NCBI GenBank assembly: GCA_021730225.1
Contig: CP072532.1
Span: 641,230-705,229 of the forward strand
Direction of reading: 5' to 3'
Source of the DNA: Candidatus Vesicomyidisocius sp. Agig_15_S12
GTDB taxonomy: Bacteria; Pseudomonadota; Gammaproteobacteria; PS1; Pseudothioglobaceae
Length of the DNA stretch: 64,000 nt
The translations under genes were made by a program, and so were the position numbers. Each line of letters opens with the position of its first letter. Within the stretch, counting starts at the first letter, position 1. This document shows positions 10,061-18,673 of the stretch, one piece after another. Under the pieces are notes generated by a model. The model was not told the origin of the DNA, did not search any database, and saw only the letters and a program-made list of their open reading frames with translations.

Positions 10061-11257
10061 TTAGTAATTAATACCCATGGCTTCCCGCACTTCTATCATA
10101 GTTTCCTTAGCAATACTTCTAGCTTTTTCAGAACCTTCAAAAATAATTTGTTTAATAAGTTCTGGATCTGACTGATACTTAGCAATACGTTCTTGCATAG
10201 GAATTAACTCTTCTTCAATAGCATTAATAATAGGCTGTTTACATTCTATACAACCAAATTTGGCTTTAGTGCAACCTTCAACTACCCAGTCACAGGTTGA
10301 TTCATTTGAATACACTTCATGTAGTTTCCACACTGGACACTTTTTTGGGTTGCCTGTATTAATTATTTTAATTCTAGCAGGGTCAGTTGGCATACGTTTA
10401 ATTTTAACTTGTATTTGTTTAGGAGTATCTCGCAAGGAAATTGTATTACAATAAGATTTACTCATTTTTTGACCATCTAATCCAGGCATTTTTGATGCTT
10501 TAGTTAATAATAATTCAGGCTCAGGTAAAATAATTCTACCTACACCTTCAATATAACCTGAAAGTCTTTCTCTATCGCCCAGAGTAATATTTTGTTGTTG
10601 TAATAAAGCATGCGCTTTGATTAAAGCCTCATCATCACCTGTTTCTTGATAGGTTTTACGTAGTAAACGGTACATTTTAGCTTGTTTTTTACCCATTTTA
10701 TTAATACTAATTTCAGCTTTTTTTTCAAAATCAACTTCACGACCATAAAGATGATTAAAACGTCTAGCTACCTCACGTGTGAATTCAACATGAGCTACTT
10801 GATCTTCACCAACTGGTACAAGTCCAGCTTTATAAATTAAAATATCTGCGCTTTGCAATAATGGATAACCCAAAAATCCATAAGTTGCTAAATCTTTAAT
10901 GTGTAATTTTAGTTGCTGGTCCTTATATGAAGGCACTCGTTCCAACCAACTCAAAGGTGTTGACATAGAAAGCAACAAATGTAGTTCTGAATGTTCAGGC
11001 ACCTTGGATTGTACAAAAATTGTTGAAGTATTTGGGTTAATACCAGTAGCAAGCCAATCAACTACCATTTCTATAACATTGACATTTAAATTCATCTTGT
11101 CTGCATAATGCGTGGTAAATGCATGCCAATCAGCCACAAAAAAGTAAGAATCATATTCATTTTGAAGCACTAGCCAATTTTTCAAAACGCCATGATAATG
11201 ACCTAAATGAAGCTGACCTGTAGGGCGCATACCTGATAAAACCCGTCTGTCTTGCAT
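10061..11257 (-). CDS. trpS: Tryptophanyl-tRNA synthetase
   Basis: This class I synthetase charges tRNA(Trp). The HIGH variant HLGH is at residues 17-20 (PTGQLHLGHY) and KMSKS lies near 266 (DGQKMSKSYCN). At 398 residues it is longer than E. coli TrpRS. It belongs to the longer proteobacterial form with an insert, seen in Pseudomonas-like enzymes, including a cysteine-bearing segment (KKCPVWKLH, then FGCIECKQP). It heads a two-gene unit with rluB. Confidence 0.96.
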   Translation of the reverse strand: MQDRRVLSGMRPTGQLHLGHYHGVLKNWLVLQNEYDSYFFVADWHAFTTHYADKMNLNVNVIEMVVDWLATGINPNTSTIFVQSKVPEHSELHLLLSMSTPLSWLERVPSYKDQQLKLHIKDLATYGFLGYPLLQSADILIYKAGLVPVGEDQVAHVEFTREVARRFNHLYGREVDFEKKAEISINKMGKKQAKMYRLLRKTYQETGDDEALIKAHALLQQQNITLGDRERLSGYIEGVGRIILPEPELLLTKASKMPGLDGQKMSKSYCNTISLRDTPKQIQVKIKRMPTDPARIKIINTGNPKKCPVWKLHEVYSNESTCDWVVEGCTKAKFGCIECKQPIINAIEEELIPMQERIAKYQSDPELIKQIIFEGSEKARSIAKETMIEVREAMGINY

Positions 11258-11288
11258 TATTTATCTTTACTTAAATTAAATAAGTAAA

Positions 11289-12008
11289 TTATACCAAGAC
11301 TGAGTGCAACGTTTTATATGCTTGCACATAGCTAGACAAACCTTCTAATACTAAATTTTGATGAAGTTTAACTTGACGATGAAGCTTTAATGCAATTATC
11401 TTAGCATCACCACCTGTCAAAACAACAACTAAATTACTATAATTATTCAAATGTTGTTCAATTTGCGTGTTAATAACACACATCAACATCTGACTAGTAC
11501 CAATCAACCAGCCTTCTTGAGTGTTATTTGCAGTAAGACCTAAAGACAACTGTTGAATATTATTAGAAAATTGAGTAAAGCTACGTCTTAATACACTCAA
11601 ACCAGGCATAATAAGCCCTCCTTGGTGTTTACCATTGGCTAATACTAAGTCAAAAGTGAGTGCGCTACCCGCATCAATAATAAGCAAATTTTGTTTAGGA
11701 TAATGTTCAATACTAGCTAACATTGCCAACCAACGATCAGAGCCTAATGTAGATGGAGTTTGATAACCACATTCTACAGATTTAAATATACGTTCAGTTT
11801 TAACAAAATGAGTATTATTCAGATCGTCTAATATATAACAATCACCCACACAACTAGCAAAAATTTTATCTACTTTTGGTAATTGAGTTATGTTAAATTT
11901 TGTAATAAAAGCTGAATTAATTTTACCATTCAAACACCACTTAATACTAGTATTACCAATATCAACCAATAAATAAGATTCAAACTGGTACATCAAATAA
12001 AGAAGCAT
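11289..12008 (-). CDS. coaX: Type III pantothenate kinase
   Basis: CoaX phosphorylates pantothenate in the first committed step of coenzyme A synthesis. The acetate/sugar-kinase-fold motifs are visible: the phosphate loop LLVDIGNTSIKW near the N-terminus, and LLIIDAGSALTFD with GGLIMPG around residues 115-140. The true start may be the sixth codon (MYQFES, position 11993), because family members begin close to the VDIGN motif. Either start overlaps the end of nhaD, so translational coupling is likely. The length of 239 residues is normal. Confidence 0.93.
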   Translation of the reverse strand: MLLYLMYQFESYLLVDIGNTSIKWCLNGKINSAFITKFNITQLPKVDKIFASCVGDCYILDDLNNTHFVKTERIFKSVECGYQTPSTLGSDRWLAMLASIEHYPKQNLLIIDAGSALTFDLVLANGKHQGGLIMPGLSVLRRSFTQFSNNIQQLSLGLTANNTQEGWLIGTSQMLMCVINTQIEQHLNNYSNLVVVLTGGDAKIIALKLHRQVKLHQNLVLEGLSSYVQAYKTLHSVLV

Positions 12009-13350
12009 TCATTAATATATGTGCACCAATACTTGAACCATAACCTAGTACAATCACACCTGTCCACCTAAGATGAGATACAAATGTATAAAGCCCGTTT
12101 GATTGACCCATTAATGCCACACCTGCAGCAGAACCAATTGAAAATAAGCTACCACCCACCCCTGTTGTAAGAGTTACTAATAACCACTGACCTAATGACA
12201 TATCAGGATTCATGGTTAATACTGCAAACATAACTGGAATATTATCTACAATAGCAGACAAAACACCTATTAAAATATTAGCATAGGTTGCTCCTAAAGA
12301 TAAATACATCGCTTCAGAAGCTAATGTTAAATAACCTATAAACCCTAATCCACCAACACTTACAATTACTCCAAAGAAAAACAATAGGGTATCCCATTCT
12401 GCATTTGCAATCTTTCTAAATACATCAAACCCTTCTTGTTGTGACTTGCACTCAGATTGACGAATAAAATAAGCAGCAATCATAAGATAACTCAAACCTG
12501 TCATCATTCCCATTGCTGGTGGTAAATGTAAAAAATTATGAAAACTAACTGCTGTAATAATAGTAATAATAAAAAGAATAATAATAATAATACCGCCTAA
12601 TTTAATATTAACTTTACTTTGATTACTTGTAGTTATTTCATTTTTAATAGAAAAATGCATAATAGATGCAGGTACAACAAAGTTAATCAGAGACGGTACA
12701 AACAAACTAAAAAATTGAGAGAACCCAACAATGCCATTTTGCCATACCATTAGCGTAGTAATATCGCCAAATGGACTAAATACACCGCCTGCATTAGCAG
12801 CTACAACAATATTAATAAAAGAAATAGCAACAAAACGAGGATTACCTGCACCTACTGCTAATACCACAGCGCCCATAATAAGTGCTGTAGTCAAATTATC
12901 AGCAATTGGAGAAATAAAAAAGGCTAAAAATCCTGTTAACCAGAAAAGTTGTCTAAAAGTTAAACCTTTATTAATTAACCAAACTTTAAGCGCTTCGAAT
13001 ACATGCCTTTCTCGCATGGCTTCAATATAAGTCATTGCCACTAATAAGAATAAGAATAATTCTGCATATTCTAATATATTATGCCTAAGCGCTACTTCAG
13101 CAAAGTATGGTAATCCTTGGCTAGCATACATCCAACCAATTAAACCCCAAATAACACCTGCCACTAGAATAACAGGTTTAGATTTTCTAAAATGAGTAAA
13201 TTCCTCTATCATTACCAAAATATAAGCCAATACAAATAAAATAAGTGACGTATAACCTACCCAATGAATAGTTAGATCTAACGGCGGCTCGATAGTTGCA
13301 AAAGCGTCCATAGATAATAGCATGAACAAAAATATACATAATTTAATCAT
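11980..13350 (-). CDS. nhaD: NhaD-type Na+/H+ antiporter
   Basis: This polytopic inner-membrane protein belongs to the ion transporter superfamily and exchanges Na+ (or Li+) for protons. I chose the start at 13350 (MIKLCIFLFMLLSMDAFA), which gives a signal-like first segment and about 456 residues; a longer open frame to 13422 overlaps ygfZ by about 80 bases and is unlikely. Many hydrophobic helices and the conserved stretches SPIADNLTTALIMGAV, ANAGGVFSPFGDITT and AIVDNIPVMFAVL, with buried Asp/Asn residues, support the assignment. It overlaps ygfZ by 8 bases and coaX by about 29. Confidence 0.92.
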   Translation of the reverse strand: MIKLCIFLFMLLSMDAFATIEPPLDLTIHWVGYTSLILFVLAYILVMIEEFTHFRKSKPVILVAGVIWGLIGWMYASQGLPYFAEVALRHNILEYAELFLFLLVAMTYIEAMRERHVFEALKVWLINKGLTFRQLFWLTGFLAFFISPIADNLTTALIMGAVVLAVGAGNPRFVAISFINIVVAANAGGVFSPFGDITTLMVWQNGIVGFSQFFSLFVPSLINFVVPASIMHFSIKNEITTSNQSKVNIKLGGIIIIILFIITIITAVSFHNFLHLPPAMGMMTGLSYLMIAAYFIRQSECKSQQEGFDVFRKIANAEWDTLLFFFGVIVSVGGLGFIGYLTLASEAMYLSLGATYANILIGVLSAIVDNIPVMFAVLTMNPDMSLGQWLLVTLTTGVGGSLFSIGSAAGVALMGQSNGLYTFVSHLRWTGVIVLGYGSSIGAHILMNASLFDVPV

Positions 13351-14014
13351 TTTTAATCCTTGTGAATTTAGCATCATTATGGTTATTCGATATAATATCG
13401 CTATCTTGATATTTAACCTCAATCGTTGCCAAATACAGTAATTTACCAGATGATTTTATACAACGCACTACTATGCCTGATGCTTTTACTGATTTTGAAT
13501 CAAGTGCAATTAATTTATCTCCTACTTTCAGTATTTGTTCACATCCAAATAGCCGCATACGACGCTTTGGTTTACCTAAATAATGCAAACGTGCAACTAC
13601 TTCTTGTCCAGGATAACAGCCTTTAGAAAAATTAACCCCAAACTCATTAATATCTAAATTTAACTCTTGTGGTACAAATTTTTCACTGGTTATTAAATAC
13701 ACTTCAGGATGTTTCATTACATCAATAGGTGGGTCAGTATTAAAAGAGGTTTGCACTATTTTAACATCTGACATTAATACAAACATATGCAGATGTTTGG
13801 AGACTTTATCTTGCAAACTTTTAGGAAAATTTAAGTAAAAATCATTTTTATATTTAGTAACCCAAAACAAAGCAATCACTTTTCCCTGATGCTGACAATA
13901 CGCATTTAATTGCCACTCATTTTCTCCAATGGCAACAATATCATTGCTTAATTGTCCCTGTAAAAAATCTTGTGCATCTATACCACTTACTTTTAGAGTT
14001 ATTCTAACTTTCAT
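13343..14014 (-). CDS. ygfZ: YgfZ/GcvT-like folate-binding protein
   Basis: YgfZ uses folate in the maintenance or repair of certain Fe-S enzymes such as MiaB. The family signature KGCYPGQEVVARLHYLGKPKRR-type loop, with its key Cys, lies at about residues 130-150. The N-terminal motif SGIDAQDFLQGQLSND is also clear. At 223 residues it is about 100 shorter than E. coli YgfZ, a length seen in reduced relatives. A 20-bp perfect inverted repeat lies just upstream of its start (14025-14085). The 3' end overlaps nhaD. Confidence 0.88.
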   Translation of the reverse strand: MKVRITLKVSGIDAQDFLQGQLSNDIVAIGENEWQLNAYCQHQGKVIALFWVTKYKNDFYLNFPKSLQDKVSKHLHMFVLMSDVKIVQTSFNTDPPIDVMKHPEVYLITSEKFVPQELNLDINEFGVNFSKGCYPGQEVVARLHYLGKPKRRMRLFGCEQILKVGDKLIALDSKSVKASGIVVRCIKSSGKLLYLATIEVKYQDSDIISNNHNDAKFTRIKND

Positions 14015-14024
14015 ATTTTTATAT

Positions 14025-14085
14025 GTTTTAAATTGAAAACCTTTTTATTGAATTTTATCAGACAGAAAGGTTTTCAATTTAAAAC
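14025..14085. repeat. Perfect 20-bp inverted repeat (hairpin) upstream of ygfZ
   Basis: The left arm at 14025-14044 and the right arm at 14066-14085 are exact reverse complements over 20 bases, separated by 21 bases. It lies 11 bases ahead of the ygfZ start and about 15 bases from the porin terminator. It could form a strong hairpin in RNA or a cruciform in DNA. It might be a second terminator or a 5' leader structure for the ygfZ transcript. Confidence 0.85.
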
Positions 14086-14100
14086 AAATACAAGAAATAA

Positions 14101-14134
14101 AAACCCCTAGCCTTAAAATAAAGACTAGGGGTTT
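14101..14134 (-). terminator. Rho-independent terminator of the porin gene
   Basis: Ten-base arms at 14101-14110 (AAACCCCTAG) and 14125-14134 pair perfectly. A further CTT/AAG pairing follows inside one mismatch, around a six-base loop. It is one of the few GC-rich hairpins in the window. Reading on the minus strand it is followed at once by a T-rich run. It lies 60 bases past the porin stop, as expected for a strongly expressed monocistronic gene. Confidence 0.85.
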
Positions 14135-14193
14135 GAGAACTAACTAGATTAAACTTTTAAAAATTAAATCTAGTTTTTGTACCACTATAAAAT

Positions 14194-15246
14194 CTAGAAC
14201 TTAACATCAAGTCTAAGACCTGTGTTAGTAGCATTACCATTCACAATAGTATTCACATCAGAAAGTTTAGCAATATTAGCTGTTAAAGTAGTGCCACCTA
14301 AAGGACGACTAACTATTAACTCTGTACCTGTTACTTTATCATTACCAAACATAGTATTTTTAGTATAGATAGCTTTAACTATATTACCTGCTAATTTAGT
14401 ACTAACCGCAACACCTAAGATTTCACTAAAATGACTAACATCAGCAACAGCAGTTGCTGTACCGCCACGAGCAGATCTACCTATCAACATAGAACCTAAT
14501 GGTGCAAAATTACCATTAGTAACGATGTTGGAATCAGTTATATCAGAAGCTTGATCATTTTTTATCTGTGCTAGATCCCACGTAAAGTGATTAACTTTAC
14601 CGCCAATGTGAATAAGAGTTGTATCGTTATGAACAATATTTCTTCTTTTATCATTCCATTTGTCAACAGCAAACAAAATACCATTAAATGTAGTTTTAGC
14701 AGTAAAATTTGTAAATCCACCAGGATTATGTACTAATCCAACAGAAACTGGACCTAATAGACCCGAAGCACTTACATTAGTTGTATCAGAACCATTGTCA
14801 CTAGAACCATCAGCAGTAAATAAACCTAACTTCCAATCACCTACTTTAGTTGATGCAGATAATGCATTTGATCTAGCAGCATCTAAAGAACGAGCACCTA
14901 AACCAATTGTACTCCAATAATCCCCTACTTTAACATTAACAGGACCTACTTTGGTAGTTAAATATAGACTATCCATATGAAGACCTTTTTTACTACTATT
15001 AATATCAATATCATTTGCACGAGTTGCACCATCATTACGTACGACGGCAGTCACCTCAGCATCACCTGCAGAACCAACTACTTTTAGACGAATACGCTGA
15101 CTATCATGATTGGTATTCGCAGTATCATCTGCCCCAATTTTTTGTTTAGCAAAATTTATATAAGCATCACCCGTAATCGAAATGTCCGCTGTAGCAGCTA
15201 CTGACATTGTTGCTGCAACAGCAGCAATTAATAACTGTTTTCTCAT
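14194..15246 (-). CDS. Gram-negative porin (outer-membrane beta-barrel)
   Basis: The protein is 350 residues with a clear signal peptide (MRKQLLIAAVAATMSVAATA, cleavage likely before DISITGD). The mature part has alternating polar/hydrophobic beta strands, and the C-terminal residue is Phe (RLDVKF), the hallmark recognised by the BAM complex. It resembles the general porin superfamily (Porin_4/OmpC-like) of proteobacteria. A Shine-Dalgarno GGAGAT sits about 8 bases ahead of the start. A promoter-like TATAAT lies about 90 bases upstream and a strong terminator follows, so it is probably a highly expressed single-gene unit. The solute specificity cannot be read from the sequence. Confidence 0.88.
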   Translation of the reverse strand: MRKQLLIAAVAATMSVAATADISITGDAYINFAKQKIGADDTANTNHDSQRIRLKVVGSAGDAEVTAVVRNDGATRANDIDINSSKKGLHMDSLYLTTKVGPVNVKVGDYWSTIGLGARSLDAARSNALSASTKVGDWKLGLFTADGSSDNGSDTTNVSASGLLGPVSVGLVHNPGGFTNFTAKTTFNGILFAVDKWNDKRRNIVHNDTTLIHIGGKVNHFTWDLAQIKNDQASDITDSNIVTNGNFAPLGSMLIGRSARGGTATAVADVSHFSEILGVAVSTKLAGNIVKAIYTKNTMFGNDKVTGTELIVSRPLGGTTLTANIAKLSDVNTIVNGNATNTGLRLDVKF

Positions 15247-15337
15247 ATTTTATCTCCAAAAATTTAAAAAAGTATGCCAAAAGAAATCTTTAATCTATGG
15301 CATTAACTACTTTGCAAGTAACACAAAGATGTTGTAA

Positions 15338-15343
15338 ATTATA
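15338..15343 (-). promoter_or_regulatory. Candidate -10 box of the porin promoter
   Basis: On the minus strand TATAAT is preceded by GTG and lies 92 bases before the porin start, leaving a plausible leader of about 85 bases. No good -35 hexamer is seen at 17 bases. The remaining gap up to 15555 is AT-rich and contains nothing else that I recognise. Confidence 0.4.
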
Positions 15344-15555
15344 CACATATGTTTTAAGTAATAAATATTTTTCTACAAAAAAGATACAAAATATACAAAT
15401 TTACTACAAAAATCTAAAATATATGAAAATCTAAAAACCACCTTCGATGCTAAAGTTAGAATATATTATATGAACATAAAACAAATATATGCATTATTAA
15501 AATAGCAATAAAGTTCCTATGAAAGCCAAATACTTTTAAACTACAAACTTTTACT

Positions 15556-16140
15556 TTAGTGCCATGCAAGCATAGTTAATAACATTGGAATAGACAAAAT
15601 CACATTGACGCTTGATGCTAATGCTGCATTTTTTTTTGCTACTACAATTGCTGTATCACTTGCAGATTTCATACCTAAAATCTTTTGCTGATTTGGCCAA
15701 ATGATAAACCAAACATTAAATACCATAATAGTTCCCATCCATGCACCAATACCAATAATTTGAAAAGTAGGTTCTAACATAAATGCACTAAGAATAGCAT
15801 CTTTTGTTGCTAACAATACTAAACCTAAAATCCAAGTAGTTATTGCCGCCATACGAAACCATAATAAAGCACGAGGAGCAATATACTTGCCAATAGCTGC
15901 TGGACCAGGGCCGTCAGTATCTGATAATGCTTGACCCATAGCTGGAACTTGAACAAAATTAAAGTAATAAAGCAAACCAATCCAAACAATACCTGCTAGA
16001 ACGTGTAGCCATACTATTAAGCCATAATGTGTTAAGTTCTGGGCCTCTACTATTTTATAATTAAAACTAAAAAATACAATAACTGATAGAATAAAACCTA
16101 AAAGGATTTTGCACTGAACTAAATTGATACGATCAAACAT
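15556..16140 (-). CDS. Membrane protein related to the urate oxidase N-terminal (PuuD-type) domain
   Basis: I place the start at 16140 (MFDRIN), because GGAGA lies just ahead of it; the upstream ATG at 16152 contains that ribosome-binding site. The roughly 194-residue protein has about five transmembrane helices. It shows blocks such as WLHVLAGIVWIGLLYYFNF and NVWFIIWPNQQKILG, typical of the cytochrome-like membrane domain fused to urate hydroxylase PuuD. Here it stands alone without a catalytic partner. Histidines in the helices could bind haem, but this is inference. Function is unknown. Confidence 0.7.
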   Translation of the reverse strand: MFDRINLVQCKILLGFILSVIVFFSFNYKIVEAQNLTHYGLIVWLHVLAGIVWIGLLYYFNFVQVPAMGQALSDTDGPGPAAIGKYIAPRALLWFRMAAITTWILGLVLLATKDAILSAFMLEPTFQIIGIGAWMGTIMVFNVWFIIWPNQQKILGMKSASDTAIVVAKKNAALASSVNVILSIPMLLTMLAWH

Positions 16141-16207
16141 ATTTTTCTCCATAGTTGTTAAAGTTGATAATTATAATAGGTTATTTTATTTAATTTAAAA
16201 TTATTTT

Positions 16208-17017
16208 ATGCCAGAACTTCCTGAAATTGAAACCATTAAACGTGGGCTTACATCTTTGATTATCAATCAAAGAGTAAACAAAGTGATACTACATCGAGAA
16301 AATTTACGTTGGGTTATTCCTAAACATTTATCAACAACGCTCACTAATCAATTAATCAACGCAATTGATCGTCGTGGTAAATACTTATTAATTAGGTTTA
16401 AAGTAGGTACCTTAATAATCCATTTAGGTATGAGCGGTTCAATTAAAGTGGTTGATATAAACACACCACTATTAAAACATGAACATTTTGAATTACAATT
16501 GAAAAATAAAACAAGTATGCGCTTAAAAGACCCGAGACGTTTTGGTGCAGTATTATTTTCAAAAGATGGCTCACATAAACTACTAGACTCATTAGGAGTT
16601 GAGCCATTAAAAACATCATTCCATGATGGGTATTTATATCAAAAATCAAAAAACAAACAACAAGCCATCAAAGCTTTTATTATGGATAACAAAATAGTAG
16701 TTGGGATAGGTAATATCTATGCTTGCGAAAGTTTATTTATGGCAGGTATTAATCCCAAACTCAAGGCTGGAAATATATCAAAAACTAGATATAATGTTTT
16801 AACACAATGTATTAAAAATATCCTAACTCAAGCTATTGAAGCAGGCGGTACAACTTTACAAGATTTTGTTCAAGTTAATGGTAATCCTGGATATTTCACA
16901 CAAAATTTATCTGTATATGGCTGTAAAAATAAAAAATGTTATCGTTGCAAAGGTATAATAATTAGGTTTGTGCAAAATCAACGATCAACATTCTATTGTA
17001 AAAAATGTCAGACTTAG
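16208..17017 (+). CDS. mutM: Formamidopyrimidine-DNA glycosylase
   Basis: MutM (Fpg) excises oxidised purines such as 8-oxoguanine and nicks the abasic site. The N-terminal catalytic Pro2-Glu3 (MPELPEIET), the conserved Lys58 (RRGKYL), and the C-terminal zinc finger with paired cysteines (CYRCKG, then FYCKKC) are all present. The length of 269 residues is normal. It overlaps the following S24-like gene by 13 bases, so translation of the two may be coupled. Confidence 0.97.
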   Translation: MPELPEIETIKRGLTSLIINQRVNKVILHRENLRWVIPKHLSTTLTNQLINAIDRRGKYLLIRFKVGTLIIHLGMSGSIKVVDINTPLLKHEHFELQLKNKTSMRLKDPRRFGAVLFSKDGSHKLLDSLGVEPLKTSFHDGYLYQKSKNKQQAIKAFIMDNKIVVGIGNIYACESLFMAGINPKLKAGNISKTRYNVLTQCIKNILTQAIEAGGTTLQDFVQVNGNPGYFTQNLSVYGCKNKKCYRCKGIIIRFVQNQRSTFYCKKCQT

Positions 17018-17409
17018 ACACACCCCAAGAGATATTTAACACAAATTGTTCAACTAACTCTGAGCCATTTGCACTGCAAAATTTAGGTAAATACATGACA
17101 CCAGAATTTAGTGAGAACTGTATTGTTATTATTGATCCTGGTATGCAAATTCATAATCATGCTTACGCTGTTATACGATATGATATGGAGATATATTTTC
17201 GCCAATATATTGAACGTGGTTCAAGAAAATTTTTGATCTGCTTAAATACACAATATGATGATATTGAACTTAAAGGTGAATTTACAGTTATAGGATGTAT
17301 AGTACAACAAAAACAACGCAAACAAAAATCACTACATTATTACCATCTTAATACATCCACTAAAGAGATGAGCTTTAGTGCAAGTGGCACACTTAAAAAT
17401 AATAAGTAA
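17005..17409 (+). CDS. S24/LexA-like peptidase-fold protein, catalytic Ser apparently lost
   Basis: The 134-residue protein follows the C-terminal domain pattern of S24 (LexA/repressor) peptidases: a motif of the form xxGxxMxPEF near residue 32, then IVIIDPG, a conserved acidic-aromatic FRQ block near 67, LICLN, and IGCIVQQ before a basic end. In catalytic members the first block reads GDSMxP with the nucleophilic Ser; here it reads GKYMTP, so the Ser position is Tyr. There is no DNA-binding domain. It overlaps mutM. It may be an inactive regulator or binding domain. Confidence 0.65.
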   Translation: MSDLDTPQEIFNTNCSTNSEPFALQNLGKYMTPEFSENCIVIIDPGMQIHNHAYAVIRYDMEIYFRQYIERGSRKFLICLNTQYDDIELKGEFTVIGCIVQQKQRKQKSLHYYHLNTSTKEMSFSASGTLKNNK

Positions 17410-17475
17410 AAATACTATAACAAAAAATAATATGCTCAATATTTTATTTAGTTAATATCTGATTTAAAATTCTAA

Positions 17476-18420
17476 TCAGCACGCATCAAATTCAGCCAAT
17501 ACTTGTAATAAATCTTGCATATCTTGTGGTAATGGTATTTTCCACGACATTAATTCACCAGATATTGGATGAATAAGCGTGAGCTTTTTAGCATGAAGAG
17601 TTTGACGATTGAAGTTTTTAAGTGCCTTTGTTAATTGTTTATCTGCTTTTTTTGGAAAATAAACTTTACCCCCATATATTGGATCAGCAATAAGTGGATG
17701 TCCAATAAATGATAAGTGTACTCTAATTTGATGAGTACGCCCTGTTTCTAAAATTGCCTTAACATGGGTATGGTGTGTGAAACGTTCAATAATACGATAA
17801 TGAGTAAGAGCATCTTTACCATCTTTAACCACTGCTTGTTTAATTCTATCTTTAGGATCACGTCCTATTGGTGCATCAACACTACCACCAGAAATCATAT
17901 AACCATATACAATGGCTGAATATTCTCGTGAAATACTATGAGTTTGTAACTGCTCAGTTAAATATTTTTGTGCATATTCACTACGTGCAACAACCATTAA
18001 TCCTGAAGTATTTTTATCCAAGCGATGAACAATACCAGCTCGATCAAGATTAGCTAAAGATGAATCATAATGTAACAATGCATTAGCAAGTGTTCCTGTC
18101 CAATTACTTGCGCCAGGATGTGTTACTAAACCTACTGGCTTGTTAACAACAATAATCTCTGAATCTTCATATACCACATCAATGGTAGCATCTTCTGCTA
18201 GCCACGCATTAGCTTTTTTAGCTTTAATTGATAAATTAACCATCTCACCGCCTAGAACTTTTTCTTTAGGTTTAAACGTTTTACGATGAATTAAAGCATT
18301 ACCAGATTTTATCCAGTGGGTGATTTTGGTACGTGAATAATTAGGTAACATTTGTGCCATTGCAACATCAAACCGCTGACTAATGAATCGATTTGGAATA
18401 ATAATACTTAATAAGCCCAT
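17476..18420 (-). CDS. rluD: 23S rRNA pseudouridine synthase RluD
   Basis: RluD converts uridines 1911/1915/1917 in helix 69 of 23S rRNA. An N-terminal S4 domain (about residues 15-75) precedes the RluA-type catalytic domain. The active-site motif HRLDKNTSGLMVVAR has the catalytic Asp at 135, and the RTHQIRVH motif lies near 225. The 314-residue length fits RluD rather than the shorter RluA. It is the last gene before a tRNA cluster. Confidence 0.92.
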   Translation of the reverse strand: MGLLSIIIPNRFISQRFDVAMAQMLPNYSRTKITHWIKSGNALIHRKTFKPKEKVLGGEMVNLSIKAKKANAWLAEDATIDVVYEDSEIIVVNKPVGLVTHPGASNWTGTLANALLHYDSSLANLDRAGIVHRLDKNTSGLMVVARSEYAQKYLTEQLQTHSISREYSAIVYGYMISGGSVDAPIGRDPKDRIKQAVVKDGKDALTHYRIIERFTHHTHVKAILETGRTHQIRVHLSFIGHPLIADPIYGGKVYFPKKADKQLTKALKNFNRQTLHAKKLTLIHPISGELMSWKIPLPQDMQDLLQVLAEFDAC

Positions 18421-18449
18421 GTTGATACAACACTCACATAAATATAAAA

Positions 18450-18527
18450 TGGCGTCGCGTAAGAGATTTGAACTCCTGTTACTAGGATGAAATCCTAGAG
18501 TCCTGGGCCAGGCTAGACGAACGCGAC
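18450..18527 (-). tRNA. tRNA-Glu (TTC), long D-loop form
   Basis: The reverse complement folds as a complete cloverleaf. The acceptor stem GTCGCGT pairs with ACGCGAC, the anticodon stem CTAGG/CCTAG encloses loop ATTTCAT (anticodon TTC), and the T-arm is AGGAG-TTCAAAT-CTCTT. CCA is encoded after discriminator G. Its D-arm (GTCT...GGAC) matches the tRNA-Glu pattern but the loop is about three bases longer than in the second tRNA-Glu at 19731. It is 78 bases with CCA. Confidence 0.9.
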
Positions 18528-18587
18528 AGAGGTATTTTAATGGATAAATTTAAAGAAATAGAATAAATTTTTTACAAACAGACAAAA

Positions 18588-18664
18588 GAATCACACTTAG
18601 AAGAATCTAACTCCTCTTTTCATAAGATAAACACCTTGGATTCTAACCAATAGACAAAGGTAAC
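18588..18664 (-). pseudogene. Decayed tRNA-Glu copy
   Basis: This stretch aligns along its full length with the functional tRNA-Glu at 19731-19805. Shared blocks are the D-arm GTCTATTGGTTAGAA, CCAAGG at the 5' side of the anticodon stem, and the T-arm AGAGGAGTTAGATTCT. The acceptor ends no longer pair, the 3' side of the anticodon stem is disrupted, the anticodon loop is altered, and CCA is lost. It is best read as a dead duplicate of that tRNA. Confidence 0.8.
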
Positions 18665-18673
18665 GTGTACTTT

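Noticed and set aside
13350..13422. N-terminal extension of nhaD
   Set aside because: It overlaps the ygfZ coding sequence by about 80 bases, and a signal-like start at 13350 fits the family better.
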